Part shown: piece by piece, positions 1 through 7,383 of the stretch
Layout: every line of letters starts with the position of its first letter
Position numbering within the stretch: position 1 is the stretch's first letter
From: an uncultured Oscillospiraceae bacterium
GTDB lineage: Bacteria > Bacillota > Clostridia > Oscillospirales > Oscillospiraceae
Reading direction: 5' to 3'
Length of the DNA stretch: 38,195 nucleotides
Assembly (NCBI GenBank): GCA_934573935.1
Contig: CAKTMO010000017.1
Location: 1 to 38,195, forward strand
Translations under genes and position numbers: made by a program
Notes under the pieces: model-generated
The model's database searches: none
Seen by the model: only the letters and a program-made list of their open reading frames with translations
What the model was told of the DNA's origin: nothing

Positions 1-194
1 GTACACAGGGGCGTCTCGATGGTCTTGAGGGTGGTGGGCAGGTCACGGGTGGCCTCGTAGGTCAGCAGCATGGCGATTTCACCCACCAATGTGCGGAAAT
101 CCTTGACGCTGGTGTTCTTGTCGCGCATCACCGTCAGCTTGTGCTGCACCAGGGGATGGCTTACGATGTGCAGAGTGGGGAACTTTTCGTTCAT
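1..194 (-). CDS. upp: Uracil phosphoribosyltransferase, N-terminal part (cut by window edge)
   Basis: Salvages uracil by converting it with PRPP to UMP in the cytoplasm. Only the first 64 residues are in the window; the family is about 209 residues long. The visible part has the family's N-terminal signature, [16 protein letters not shown] followed by [21 protein letters not shown]. The ATG (complement of 192-194) has a GGAGG ribosome binding site about 8 nt upstream. It lies 23 nt downstream of tsaB on the same strand with no terminator between, so it is probably the last visible gene of a tsaE-tsaB-upp transcript. The PRPP-binding loop lies outside the window and cannot be checked. Confidence 0.95.
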   Translation of the reverse strand, partial: MNEKFPTLHIVSHPLVQHKLTVMRDKNTSVKDFRTLVGEIAMLLTYEATRDLPTTLKTIETPLC

Positions 195-217
195 GATCTT
201 ATCCTCCGTATATAAAA

Positions 218-937
218 TTATTGATCCTCCAAAGTAATGGGCAGCCCCTTGGCTAACCGCTCACGCTCCGCTTGAGAGAGCCGCAGGTACACCGGACGCA
301 ATGTCTGCGCCGTCACGGTCTGCCCCTCCTGCGCCAGACGCTCTGCCGCCAGAGCGACACCGGCGGCCTTTTGATACCGGCTGTCGGGCGGCGCCATGCG
401 GCAGGAGATGCCCTGAGCGTTCAAATATGTATCACACAGCTTTGCGCCGTCGCCTACCACGATCTTGGGCTGGGTATCGTTTTTCAGTTCGTCTGCCAGG
501 GTCTCCAGCGCCACGGCGCGATCCTCGCAGCGGCGTGTCAGCACGCCGCCGCGGCAATCGAACACCGCGTTATAGATCTGCTGGCGCCGCGCGTCCATGG
601 CGCAGATGACCGTGCCCTCAAACATGCGGACGTTTTCCGCCATGGCCTCCAGCGTGGACACGCCGCAGCAGGGAAGGCCCAGCGCCCAGGCAAGCCCCTT
701 GGCGGCGGATACGCCGATCCGCAGGCCCGTGAAGCTGCCAGGACCGGCCGCCACGGCGATCAGGTCCATGTCCGCCGCCGTCAGGCCCGCGTTATGCAGC
801 ATGCCGTCCATCAGCGGCATCAGGGTGACGCTGTGGGTCAGTCTGATATTCTGATAGGCGGCGGCCAGCACGGCGCCATCCTCCACCACGGCCACAGACA
901 CCGCCTTGGCCGAGGTCTCCAATGCCATTATCTTCAC
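218..937 (-). CDS. tsaB: tRNA threonylcarbamoyladenosine biosynthesis protein TsaB
   Basis: Scaffold subunit of the complex (with TsaD and TsaE) that transfers threonylcarbamoyl to A37 of ANN-decoding tRNAs. The 239-residue protein has the ASKHA-fold start [21 protein letters not shown] and the family signature [11 protein letters not shown] at residues 65-75. Length is normal for TsaB. Its start overlaps the end of tsaE by 4 nt (ATGA), so the two are translationally coupled. Many Firmicutes place rimI and tsaD next; here upp follows instead, so tsaD must lie elsewhere. The lack of ATP-binding residues of true ASKHA kinases is normal for TsaB. Confidence 0.95.
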   Translation of the reverse strand: MKIMALETSAKAVSVAVVEDGAVLAAAYQNIRLTHSVTLMPLMDGMLHNAGLTAADMDLIAVAAGPGSFTGLRIGVSAAKGLAWALGLPCCGVSTLEAMAENVRMFEGTVICAMDARRQQIYNAVFDCRGGVLTRRCEDRAVALETLADELKNDTQPKIVVGDGAKLCDTYLNAQGISCRMAPPDSRYQKAAGVALAAERLAQEGQTVTAQTLRPVYLRLSQAERERLAKGLPITLEDQ

Positions 938-1365
938 GCGGTGCCGCCTCCTTCAATGGTGATGATGCGCTCGTTATCCGTTTCGCCGCGGGTAAAGCTG
1001 ACCACAACGGCGTCTTCCGGCAGCGCGTCCGCCACGTTTTCGCTCCACTCCACCACGCATATGCCGCCGCGCTCCAGATAATCCTCCCAGCCGATGTCGA
1101 ACAGTGCGTCGCTGCTGTCCAGGCGGTACATGTCAAAATGAAAGACGGGTGTTTTACCAAGGTACTCGTTGACGATGGTGAAGGTGGGGGAGGTGACGCG
1201 GCCGGTGTAGCCAAGGCCCAGGGCGATGCCGCGGGTCAGCGCGGTTTTGCCCATGCCCAGCCCGCCGCGGCAGGCCACCACGGTATTGGGCCGCAGCTGT
1301 TGGGCCAGCTTCTGCCCCAATGCCTCGGTATCAGACACACTGTGGGAAATATACTGCATGCTCAA
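934..1365 (-). CDS. tsaE: tRNA threonylcarbamoyladenosine biosynthesis ATPase TsaE
   Basis: ATPase that drives turnover of the TsaB-TsaD-TsaE complex in t6A37 tRNA modification. The 143-residue protein shows a P-loop GGLGMGKT at residues 34-41, the family block SPTFTIVNEY at 59-68, then FHFDMYRL and a late GICVVEWSE block, in the usual order. It is the first gene of the minus-strand unit and is divergent from rodA. The ATG is at the complement of 1363-1365; a second in-frame ATG lies two codons later, so the exact start is uncertain by 6 nt. I could not pick a convincing promoter for it in 1366-1450. Confidence 0.95.
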   Translation of the reverse strand: MSMQYISHSVSDTEALGQKLAQQLRPNTVVACRGGLGMGKTALTRGIALGLGYTGRVTSPTFTIVNEYLGKTPVFHFDMYRLDSSDALFDIGWEDYLERGGICVVEWSENVADALPEDAVVVSFTRGETDNERIITIEGGGTA

Positions 1366-1463
1366 CGTCCTTTCGGAAACGAAACGGCCCTACTTCACCA
1401 GTTTCTTCATAATCTATTGTATTCTAACACAAAAAGTTCAAAAAGAAAAGAGGGGAGGACAGG

Positions 1464-1492
1464 TTTACAGGGAAAAAGTATTGTGGTACAAT
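1464..1492 (+). promoter_or_regulatory. Sigma-A type promoter for rodA
   Basis: TTTACA at 1464-1469 and TACAAT at 1487-1492 are separated by 17 nt, with an extended -10 TGG just before TACAAT. Transcription would start near 1499, leaving a leader of about 50 nt before rodA. Sequence-based prediction only. Confidence 0.6.
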
Positions 1493-1551
1493 GTAGCAAG
1501 CTTATTCTGGGACGGTATGCGTCCCTGACCGATACCACGGAGGAACCATTC

Positions 1552-2706
1552 ATGCAGCGAGTGCGGGATTTTATACGGGATACATTGCGGCAGACGGATC
1601 TTGTTCTGCTGGCGCTTTGCTGCACCGCCACGGCTTACGGTATTTTGATGATCTATTCCGCCACCCGCTATATGGAAACGCTGCGCCTGGTGTGGGTGCA
1701 GACCTTTGGCGCGCTGATCGGCATCGTGCTGTTTTTCCTGCTGTCCATGGTGGATATCGGCGAGCTGATGCGGAAAAAAGGCTGGCTGTGGCTGACGCTG
1801 TTTGGCATTGGTTTTATCCTGCTGCTGAAAACGCCTTTGGGCCGCGCGGATGACACGGGAAATCTGGCGTGGCTGAAGTTCCCGCTGCTGCCGGTGATGG
1901 TGCAGCCCTCCGAGGTGGTGAAGCTGACATTTATCATCGTGCTGGCCTGGCAGTTGGTATGGCTGCAGGAGAACCGCACGTTGAAAAAAGTGCCGGATGT
2001 GCTGTTCCTGGGGGCGCATCTGCTGCTGTTTTTCGGATTGTATTACGCCATCTCCGCCGACATGGGCAGCGGACTGGTGTTTGTCTTTATCTTCATCTGC
2101 ATGTGCTTCGTGGCGGGGGTGGCGGCCCGCTGGTTCGTTGCCGGCGGCATCTGCGCGGCGCTGGCTTTCTACATTTTGTGGCAGGAGGATGTGATCAAGG
2201 ATTACATGAAGGACCGTTTCATCGTGGTGTTTGACCACAGCTATGAGCCGCTGAATGTCGGCTGGCACCAGACACGCAGTCTGATGACCTTGGGCGGCGG
2301 CAAGCTGACGGGCATGGGGCTGTTCCACGGCGTCCAGACCCAGAGCAAGGACAGCTCCAGCCTGCCCAACCGGCATACGGACTTTATTTTCTCGGTCATT
2401 GGCGAGGAACTGGGGATGATCGGCTGTCTGGCGGCGCTGGTGCTGCTGGCGGCCATCATATTGCGGTGCATCTATGTGGCCCGCAACGCCCACAGCAAGC
2501 TGGACGGCTATATCTGTGTGGGCGTGGTGGGTATGCTGCTGTTCCAGGTGCTGGCCAATGTGGGCATGTGCCTGTTTGTGATGCCGGTCATCGGACTGAC
2601 GCTGCCGTTTTTCAGCTATGGCGGCTCCTCCATCGTGACGCTGTTCGCCGCCATGGGGCTTGTCTCCGGCGTACAAAGCCGATCCCGACCGGATTGGCTG
2701 CGGTAA
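1552..2706 (+). CDS. rodA: Rod-shape-determining SEDS glycosyltransferase RodA
   Basis: Polytopic membrane peptidoglycan polymerase of the SEDS family (RodA/FtsW/SpoVE), which polymerises lipid II for lateral wall growth with a class B PBP. The 384-residue protein has about ten hydrophobic segments, the block LPNRHTDFIFSVIGEELG near residues 270-290 and PFFSYGGSS near residue 352. The HTDFIFSVIGEE wording fits RodA better than FtsW. The open frame extends further upstream, but the ATG at 1552 is preceded by GGAGGA at a good distance and gives the family's normal N-terminus, so the upstream 210 codons (antisense to tsaE) were discarded. It is monocistronic: a strong hairpin follows immediately. 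SpoVE is the main alternative role. Confidence 0.93.
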   Translation: MQRVRDFIRDTLRQTDLVLLALCCTATAYGILMIYSATRYMETLRLVWVQTFGALIGIVLFFLLSMVDIGELMRKKGWLWLTLFGIGFILLLKTPLGRADDTGNLAWLKFPLLPVMVQPSEVVKLTFIIVLAWQLVWLQENRTLKKVPDVLFLGAHLLLFFGLYYAISADMGSGLVFVFIFICMCFVAGVAARWFVAGGICAALAFYILWQEDVIKDYMKDRFIVVFDHSYEPLNVGWHQTRSLMTLGGGKLTGMGLFHGVQTQSKDSSSLPNRHTDFIFSVIGEELGMIGCLAALVLLAAIILRCIYVARNAHSKLDGYICVGVVGMLLFQVLANVGMCLFVMPVIGLTLPFFSYGGSSIVTLFAAMGLVSGVQSRSRPDWLR

Positions 2707-2721
2707 CAAGGACTGTAAAGC

Positions 2722-2764
2722 ACGACCACCATACAGCAAAAATGCTGTACGGTGGTCGTTTGTT
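2722..2764. terminator. Bidirectional intrinsic terminator between rodA and the DUF2812 operon
   Basis: ACGACCACC (2722-2730) pairs with GGTGGTCGT (2751-2759), and inside it TACAGCA (2732-2738) pairs with TGCTGTA (2743-2749) around an AAAA loop; one A/C mismatch separates the two stems. T residues follow on the plus strand. It sits between two convergent genes. Confidence 0.8.
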
Positions 2765-4014
2765 ATGCTGAGACATCGGCTGTGCGCAGCCCATACAGGG
2801 CATTCAGGCGGGGGTACATGTCGGTCTCGCCGGTATAGCCTACCATGACAACGCGATTGCCCAGCATGCTGCAGCAGCAGCTCCTGCTGCAGCATGCTGG
2901 GGGTCTCCGGCAGACGATTGCTGCGGAACTCCTGCCGGAGATCGGTGAAGTACCGGCGGTACACGGCCTGATCCCAGCCGTTGATCTGCACCACCTGCCA
3001 GTCGTGGGCGGCCAGCTTTTCGGCGTAGTATTTCTCCACCAGCGATTCGGTGCGGATATCCTTGATGGTGACCCAGTAGCTGAAGGCGTGATAGCCCGTC
3101 CCCGCATACGCTCCCTCCAGCCAGATAGTGGGGCCGTCTTGCCGGTAGGTGGCGTAAGAATACAGCAGGGACTTGCCGGAAAAGGCACGGGGCGCGTTGA
3201 TGCTTTCCGGATCGTAGTCCAGCTGTGCCGCCTCCTCTGGAGACAGGGACTCCAGCAGCGCTACGGGATATTCGGGGAAGGGGACGTCAACAGGGATCGC
3301 GCTCTCGGCCAGATAAAGCACCACAAGGGGCAGCACACTGAGGCAGATCAGCGATGCCAATACGGCGCGGACGTGCTTACGTTTGCGGATCTCCGGCGTG
3401 GGGCGGTAGCTTCTGTCCAGCAGATACCGCCGCCGCAGCGCCATGGAGCGGAGGATGCCGAATACACCCAGTACCAGCCAGAAGGCGGCCAGCAGTACGG
3501 CAGAGACGGTGATCAATGTGGTGCCGTCCAGCAGCATGTCATAGAAGCCGTCATAGCCGCGCAGAAAGCGGAGGCCATTGAAGAGCATAACGGGGATCAG
3601 CAGAAGCAGCAGAATACTGCAGATCAGACCCAGTCGGTTGGCAGATTGGATGGAGTCCCGCAGGGCGTCCTCGTCGGTGTTGATCTCCACTGCGTCGGGG
3701 CGTGCGGCGCGATAGATGTCCGTACGGTAGTTCAGCTGCCCCACATACGCCCAGCCCAGCTCCTGCATGGTGGCCTTGTATTCCTCCCGTTGGGTGTAAT
3801 AGCCGTTTTGGGGCTTGATGTGAACGCGGTAGCGGGTGGGGGCGGCTGTACTTTCCATAAAGACGGCCCGTCTGTATCCAAAGTTGAAGCCCAGAAAATC
3901 GACCATCTGTAAGCCCTGCTGAGACTGTTCATCCAGCCATGCCTCCAGCGCGTCCACCTCGTACCAGGTAAAGGGGAGTTCTTTTATGGTATATTTGCTC
4001 TTACGCGTACGCAT
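2763..4014 (-). pseudogene. DUF2812 membrane protein, frameshifted near its C-terminus
   Basis: Begins like a complete DUF2812 protein (function unknown; family often found beside PadR regulators): an N-terminal soluble domain with WYEVDALEAWLDEQSQQG, an RYRVHI strand and a YRTDIYRA block, then three hydrophobic segments near residues 128-150, 167-188 and 217-240, and an extracytoplasmic C-terminal part. The frame is lost at about 2880-2895: the original frame enters unrelated sequence and runs through the terminator into rodA antisense, while the expected ending (GNRVVMVGYTGETDMY, stop at 2763) continues in another frame. The neighbouring paralogue has an unbroken equivalent (LLLQNGKEVWEIS). 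The break lies inside an 18-bp perfect inverted repeat. Start ATG at 4014 has an AGGAG site. It could be a sequencing or assembly error. Confidence 0.8.
2860..2901. repeat. 18-bp perfect inverted repeat at the frameshift site
   Basis: CCCAGCATGCTGCAGCAG (2860-2877) and its exact reverse complement (2884-2901) flank a 6-nt loop CAGCTC. Both arms lie inside the DUF2812 coding region, where such a long perfect palindrome is not expected, and the reading frame breaks in the left arm. Confidence 0.9.
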
Positions 4015-4035
4015 AGCGGCGTCTCCTTTCCTCTG

Positions 4036-5142
4036 TCAGCGGGCGAATTTGTCCAGGGAGTCCAGCAGGCTTTCCTCCCGATCACAGCTGATCTCCCAGA
4101 CTTCTTTGCCATTTTGCAGCAGCAGCGTTTGACCGCCCCATACGGCGCTATTTGCGCTGTACCAGGCGTGTTCCCAGCCGGGGACGGTGATCTCCTGTAG
4201 CTCAAATAGCTGCGCGCGTTCCCGCGTATAGCCGTCGGCGACCCACTGCCATGCGATTTGGAACACATCCGCGTCGTAGAACCAACTGCTGTAGGAAGAT
4301 CCCGTTTCGGGATCGGTGATATTTGGCCCCTTTTGCCTCAGGTAGCTATGGTTACACAGCAATTCGGGAAATTCCACTGCCAGAGAGTGATCGTATGTAT
4401 CGGAAAACACTTGCGCCACCGTCGGTACCGGAAATTCATCCACAGGGACGGGATTGCCGTGGTCTGCGATTACCGCGCGTAAAATGAGACACAGTACCAG
4501 AGCGGCCAGCGGAAGGGCGAAGGATGTCAGTTGAAGGATCTTCCCCCGCCGCAGCTCGGCAGGGGAGCGCTGCGCCCGCTTCAAAAGTATCCGCCGTCTG
4601 GTGGTCACAGCACTGACGATACAGGTGACCGCGGTAATTGTCCAGAACAGCACAAGGGTTCCCGCAGGAACAAATATCCAGGCGTCTCCGCTTATCAATT
4701 GCGCATATATGCCTGTATGCTTCCAGTAATAGAGGAAAAAGATGCAGTAGAGCCATACAGGAATCGCGCACAGACTGACAATACTCCATATCGTTTGGCT
4801 TTTCAGCTTTTTGTCCAGCACCTCATGGAGCGTCTCCTCGTCGGTGTTCAGCTCCGGCGCGGCGGGATCGTCACAGCGATAGATGTCCAGATCGCCCGCA
4901 AGCTCGCAGACATATTCCCAGCCGAATTCATGGTAGCTGGCGATGCGCTCTTCTTCGCCGCGGGTACCGGCCTCCCGCTTTACGTCGATGCGGTAGCGCA
5001 CCGGATGGGGCTCGCCTTTTTCAAAGCCCATGGTCATGCGGGAGCGAACGTCTGTCAGGAACAGACCCTTTTTCGCCTGGTCGTCCAGCCAGCTTTCAAT
5101 GGCGTCGATCTGATAGAGATAATAGGGCAGCAGCTTCGTCAT
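4036..5142 (-). CDS. DUF2812 domain membrane protein
   Basis: A 368-residue intact paralogue of the neighbouring frameshifted gene. The N-terminus (YYLYQIDAIESWLDDQAKKG, RYRIDVKRE, GWEYVCELAGDLDIYRC) matches the DUF2812 soluble domain; three hydrophobic segments follow near residues 117-140, 155-180 and 210-230; the rest is probably on the outer face. The biochemical role of DUF2812 is unknown. I chose the ATG at 5142 because it has GGAGGA upstream and forms an ATGA overlap with padR; a longer frame to 5196 would overlap padR by 58 nt. The two DUF2812 genes look like a tandem duplication that has diverged, with 21 nt between them. Expression is probably controlled by the PadR repressor encoded upstream. 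Confidence 0.85.
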   Translation of the reverse strand: MTKLLPYYLYQIDAIESWLDDQAKKGLFLTDVRSRMTMGFEKGEPHPVRYRIDVKREAGTRGEEERIASYHEFGWEYVCELAGDLDIYRCDDPAAPELNTDEETLHEVLDKKLKSQTIWSIVSLCAIPVWLYCIFFLYYWKHTGIYAQLISGDAWIFVPAGTLVLFWTITAVTCIVSAVTTRRRILLKRAQRSPAELRRGKILQLTSFALPLAALVLCLILRAVIADHGNPVPVDEFPVPTVAQVFSDTYDHSLAVEFPELLCNHSYLRQKGPNITDPETGSSYSSWFYDADVFQIAWQWVADGYTRERAQLFELQEITVPGWEHAWYSANSAVWGGQTLLLQNGKEVWEISCDREESLLDSLDKFAR

Positions 5143-5456
5143 GTGAGTTCCTCCTCTCTGTCCGCGTCGCGGATACAGCGGCGCAGACGGGCACATTCGG
5201 CGTCATACAGGGTGCGTCCCGCGTCGGTCAGCGCATAGGTGCGCTTGCGGCCCTCCACGCTGACCTCGCGGATCATCTGTTCCTCCGTCAGCTTGGAAAG
5301 AATGGTGTACAGCGTCCCAGGGCCAAGGGTCATGCGGCCGCCGGTAGTCTCGCCGATCCAGTGGACGATCTCCACGCCGCACAGCGTCCGGCGGCGCAGG
5401 GCCATCAGCACATAGAACATAGGCTCTGACAGAGTCTCCAATGACCGTTTCGGCAT
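5139..5456 (-). CDS. PadR family transcriptional regulator
   Basis: A 105-residue winged-helix protein with the PadR pattern: SEPMFYVLMALRRRTLCGVEIVHWI (helices 1-2), then GPGTLYTILSKLTEEQMI, which includes the recognition helix, the wing sequence VEGRKRTYALTDAGRTLY, and a short C-terminal dimerisation helix. Length is that of the short PadR subfamily 2. It is the first gene of the operon and overlaps the DUF2812 gene by ATGA. Two inverted repeats with the same half-site lie in its own promoter, so autorepression is likely. PadR members often respond to small molecules or envelope-active compounds; the ligand here is unknown. Confidence 0.92.
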   Translation of the reverse strand: MPKRSLETLSEPMFYVLMALRRRTLCGVEIVHWIGETTGGRMTLGPGTLYTILSKLTEEQMIREVSVEGRKRTYALTDAGRTLYDAECARLRRCIRDADREEELT

Positions 5457-5479
5457 GGTGTTCCGCTCCTTTCCAATGA

Positions 5480-5496
5480 ATATCGTTTTACGATAT
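5480..5496. promoter_or_regulatory. Putative PadR operator 1
   Basis: ATATCGT-TTT-ACGATAT is a perfect 7-3-7 inverted repeat. It lies immediately downstream of the -10 box of the padR promoter, covering the likely transcription start, so a bound dimer would block initiation. Confidence 0.65.
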
Positions 5497-5497
5497 C

Positions 5498-5526
5498 ACT
5501 ATAACATCGTATTACGATATTGTCAA
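5498..5526 (-). promoter_or_regulatory. padR-DUF2812 operon promoter with operator 2 in its spacer
   Basis: On the minus strand TTGACA (complement of 5521-5526) and TATAGT (complement of 5498-5503) are 17 nt apart. The spacer contains ATCGT-ATT-ACGAT (5506-5518), the core of the same inverted repeat found at 5480-5496. The two centres are 24 bp apart. Confidence 0.7.
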
Positions 5527-5563
5527 TGGGTGAAAAAATATTTCGGAATTGTGAAGAAAGTGC

Positions 5564-5592
5564 TTGCAATCGGGTAAAAGCTATGCTATACT
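5564..5592 (+). promoter_or_regulatory. Promoter of the glycine riboswitch-symporter unit
   Basis: TTGCAA (5564-5569), 17-nt spacer, TATACT (5587-5592). Transcription would start near 5599, just before the riboswitch. Confidence 0.65.
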
Positions 5593-5607
5593 CCCTTCAT
5601 CAATTGA

Positions 5608-5745
5608 ACAGCACCCGATGAGCCTTTCAGAATTCCCGTGGAAAACTGAAAGGGGAGGGGACTCTGGAGAATCCCATTGAATTGGGTGCCGAAGGTGTAA
5701 GGCGCGAAAACGCTGAATCTCTCAGGCAAAAGGACAGAGAAGACA
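5608..5745 (+). ncRNA. Glycine riboswitch (gcvT element), apparently one complete aptamer
   Basis: The aptamer at about 5662-5739 has the family's conserved pieces: P1 CTCTG/CAGAG (5662-5666 with 5735-5739), GGAGAA, GTGCCGAAGG in the middle, and TCTCTCAGGCAAAAGGACAG at the 3' side. Upstream, CCTTTCAG and CTGAAAGG form a separate hairpin at about 5622-5655 that lacks the conserved aptamer bases; it may be the reduced partner ('ghost') seen in singlet glycine riboswitches. It senses glycine. The downstream terminator and symporter gene suggest glycine-activated expression. Confidence 0.9.
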
Positions 5746-5770
5746 TTTGTGTGTCTACCTTGTTTCTCCG

Positions 5771-5803
5771 GAGTCGCTGCACAGCAGCGGCTCTTATTTT
5801 TCT
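5771..5803 (+). terminator. Riboswitch-controlled intrinsic terminator
   Basis: GAGTCGCTG (5771-5779) pairs with CAGCGGCTC (5785-5793) around a CACAG loop, one G-U pair included, followed by TTATTTTT. It lies between the glycine aptamer and the symporter start, the usual place of an expression platform. Confidence 0.8.
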
Positions 5804-5824
5804 GTTGAAAAGGAGAGAATCAAC

Positions 5825-7243
5825 ATGCAAGCCATCGAATCCGTACTGTTTCCCATTGTGTGTAAGATCAACGAATACCTGAGCAACTACATTCTGGTGT
5901 TCCTGCTGATCGGTGTGGGCCTGTGGTACACCATCAAGACTCGGTTTGTGCAGGTGCGCTGCTTTGGCGAGGGTATGCGCAAGGTGTTCGGCAACCTGAA
6001 GCTGAAGGGCGACAGGCACGACTCCGGTATGAGCTCCTTCCAGGCGCTGGCCACCGCCATCGCCGCTCAGGTGGGTACCGGTAATATCGTGGGCGCCTCC
6101 GGCGCGATCCTGACCGGCGGCCCCGGCGCTATCTTCTGGATGTGGGTCATCGCCTTCTTCGGCATGGCGACGATTTATGCTGAGGCCACCCTGGCCCAGA
6201 AGACCCGTATCGTCGATCCCGACGGCACCGTCCGCGGCGGCCCTGTGTACTACATCACCACCGCGTTCAAGGGCGGCTTTGGTAAGTTCCTGGCGGGCTT
6301 CTTTGCCATAGCCATCGTGCTGGCGCTGGGCTTCATGGGCTGCATGGTGCAGTCCAACTCCATCGGCTCCACCATGAACACCGCCTTCGGCATCCCCACC
6401 TGGGTGTCCGGCGTGATCCTGGTTATCATCTGCGCCGTCATCTTCCTGGGCGGCGTGCAGCGTCTGGCGTCTGTTACCGAGAAGATCGTTCCCATCATGG
6501 CGGCTATCTTCCTGCTGGGCGGCTTGGCCGTTCTGGCGGCACGCATCACCTACATCCCCGCTACCTTTGCCATGATCTTCAAGTATGCGTTCCAGCCTCA
6601 GGCTATCATCGGTGGCGGCTTCGGCTATGCCCTCAAGACCGCCATCAGCCAGGGCGCCAAGCGCGGCCTGTTCTCCAATGAGGCCGGTATGGGCTCTACC
6701 CCCCACGCACACGCCCAGGCCAACGTGGCCCATCCCCACGATCAGGGCGTGGTGGCCATGATCGGTGTGTTCATCGATACCTTCGTGGTGCTGACCCTCA
6801 ACGCGCTGGTCATCATTTCCACCCTGTATACCGCCGACGGCCCGCTGGCCGATTGCGGCGCGGCTGCCGCCAGCACCACGCTGACCAAGGCCAATCTGGC
6901 CCAGACCGCTTTCGGCACCGTGTTCGGTGAGAAGTTCGGCGCCATGTTTGTGGCGGTGTGCCTGTTCTTCTTCGCGTTCTCCACGGTGCTGAGCTGGAAC
7001 CTGTTCGGTAAGATCAACGCCAACTATCTCTTCGGCAAGAAGAATCCCCGCCGCTGCACCGTGGTGTACAGCATCATCGCGCTGGTGTTCGTGTTCATCG
7101 GCACCCTGGCCAGCAACGATCTGGTGTGGGAACTGACGGATATGTTCAACAACCTGATGGTCATCCCCAACGCCATCGCCCTGTTTGCCTTGACGGGTAT
7201 GGTGGTCGCCATGTGCAAGGAGGGCAAGCTTGCCAAGAAGTAA
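5825..7243 (+). CDS. Sodium:alanine/glycine symporter, AGCS family
   Basis: Integral membrane carrier that imports glycine or alanine with sodium. The 472-residue protein fits the AGCS family in length and has its hallmarks: the N-terminal LSNYILVFLLIGVGLWYTIKT segment, SSFQALATAIAAQVGTGNIVGA, GGPVYYI near residue 137 and FSNEAGMGSTPHAHAQA near residue 282, with about ten to eleven hydrophobic segments. The ATG at 5825 follows AAAGGAGAG; the longer frame from 5747 would begin inside the riboswitch and was rejected. The glycine riboswitch and terminator upstream argue for glycine as a substrate, but alanine cannot be excluded. Strong intrinsic terminator downstream; single-gene unit. Confidence 0.95.
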   Translation: MQAIESVLFPIVCKINEYLSNYILVFLLIGVGLWYTIKTRFVQVRCFGEGMRKVFGNLKLKGDRHDSGMSSFQALATAIAAQVGTGNIVGASGAILTGGPGAIFWMWVIAFFGMATIYAEATLAQKTRIVDPDGTVRGGPVYYITTAFKGGFGKFLAGFFAIAIVLALGFMGCMVQSNSIGSTMNTAFGIPTWVSGVILVIICAVIFLGGVQRLASVTEKIVPIMAAIFLLGGLAVLAARITYIPATFAMIFKYAFQPQAIIGGGFGYALKTAISQGAKRGLFSNEAGMGSTPHAHAQANVAHPHDQGVVAMIGVFIDTFVVLTLNALVIISTLYTADGPLADCGAAAASTTLTKANLAQTAFGTVFGEKFGAMFVAVCLFFFAFSTVLSWNLFGKINANYLFGKKNPRRCTVVYSIIALVFVFIGTLASNDLVWELTDMFNNLMVIPNAIALFALTGMVVAMCKEGKLAKK

Positions 7244-7274
7244 GTTTGTCTTTTCCGATACCTACCTTCCTGTG

Positions 7275-7306
7275 AAAACGCCCGATCCGGCCGGATCGGG
7301 CGTTTT
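7275..7306. terminator. Intrinsic terminator after the symporter gene
   Basis: A 32-nt perfect palindrome, AAAACGCCCGATCCGG followed by its reverse complement ending in TTTT. It would work in either direction. Confidence 0.85.
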
Positions 7307-7318
7307 CCATAGCGCGGA

Positions 7319-7347
7319 TTGACAAGCGCCGTGTTTTTCGCTATAAA
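7319..7347 (+). promoter_or_regulatory. Promoter of the MBL hydrolase-DUF4180 unit
   Basis: TTGACA (7319-7324), 17-nt spacer, TATAAA (7342-7347): close to the sigma-A consensus. Start expected near 7354. Confidence 0.75.
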
Positions 7348-7383
7348 TAAAAGTATCCAAACAAAGAGAAAAGAGGTGCGGCT

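Noticed and set aside
922..1551. In-frame upstream extension of rodA by 210 codons
   Set aside because: It is antisense to tsaE, has low-complexity His/Gln-rich content, and the ATG at 1552 has its own ribosome site and promoter.
1465..2762. Continuation of the first DUF2812 frame across the terminator and antisense to rodA
   Set aside because: The downstream part is composition-driven antisense sequence; the true C-terminus is recovered in another frame ending at 2763.
2860..2901. The inverted repeat as a rho-independent terminator
   Set aside because: It has no T tract on either strand and lies inside coding sequence.
2845..3912. 355-codon plus-strand frame opposite the DUF2812 gene
   Set aside because: Gln/His-rich antisense shadow, no ribosome site and no recognisable domain.
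5627..6739. 370-codon minus-strand frame opposite the riboswitch and symporter
   Set aside because: Antisense to a clear AGCS gene and running into the riboswitch; His/Gly-rich shadow.
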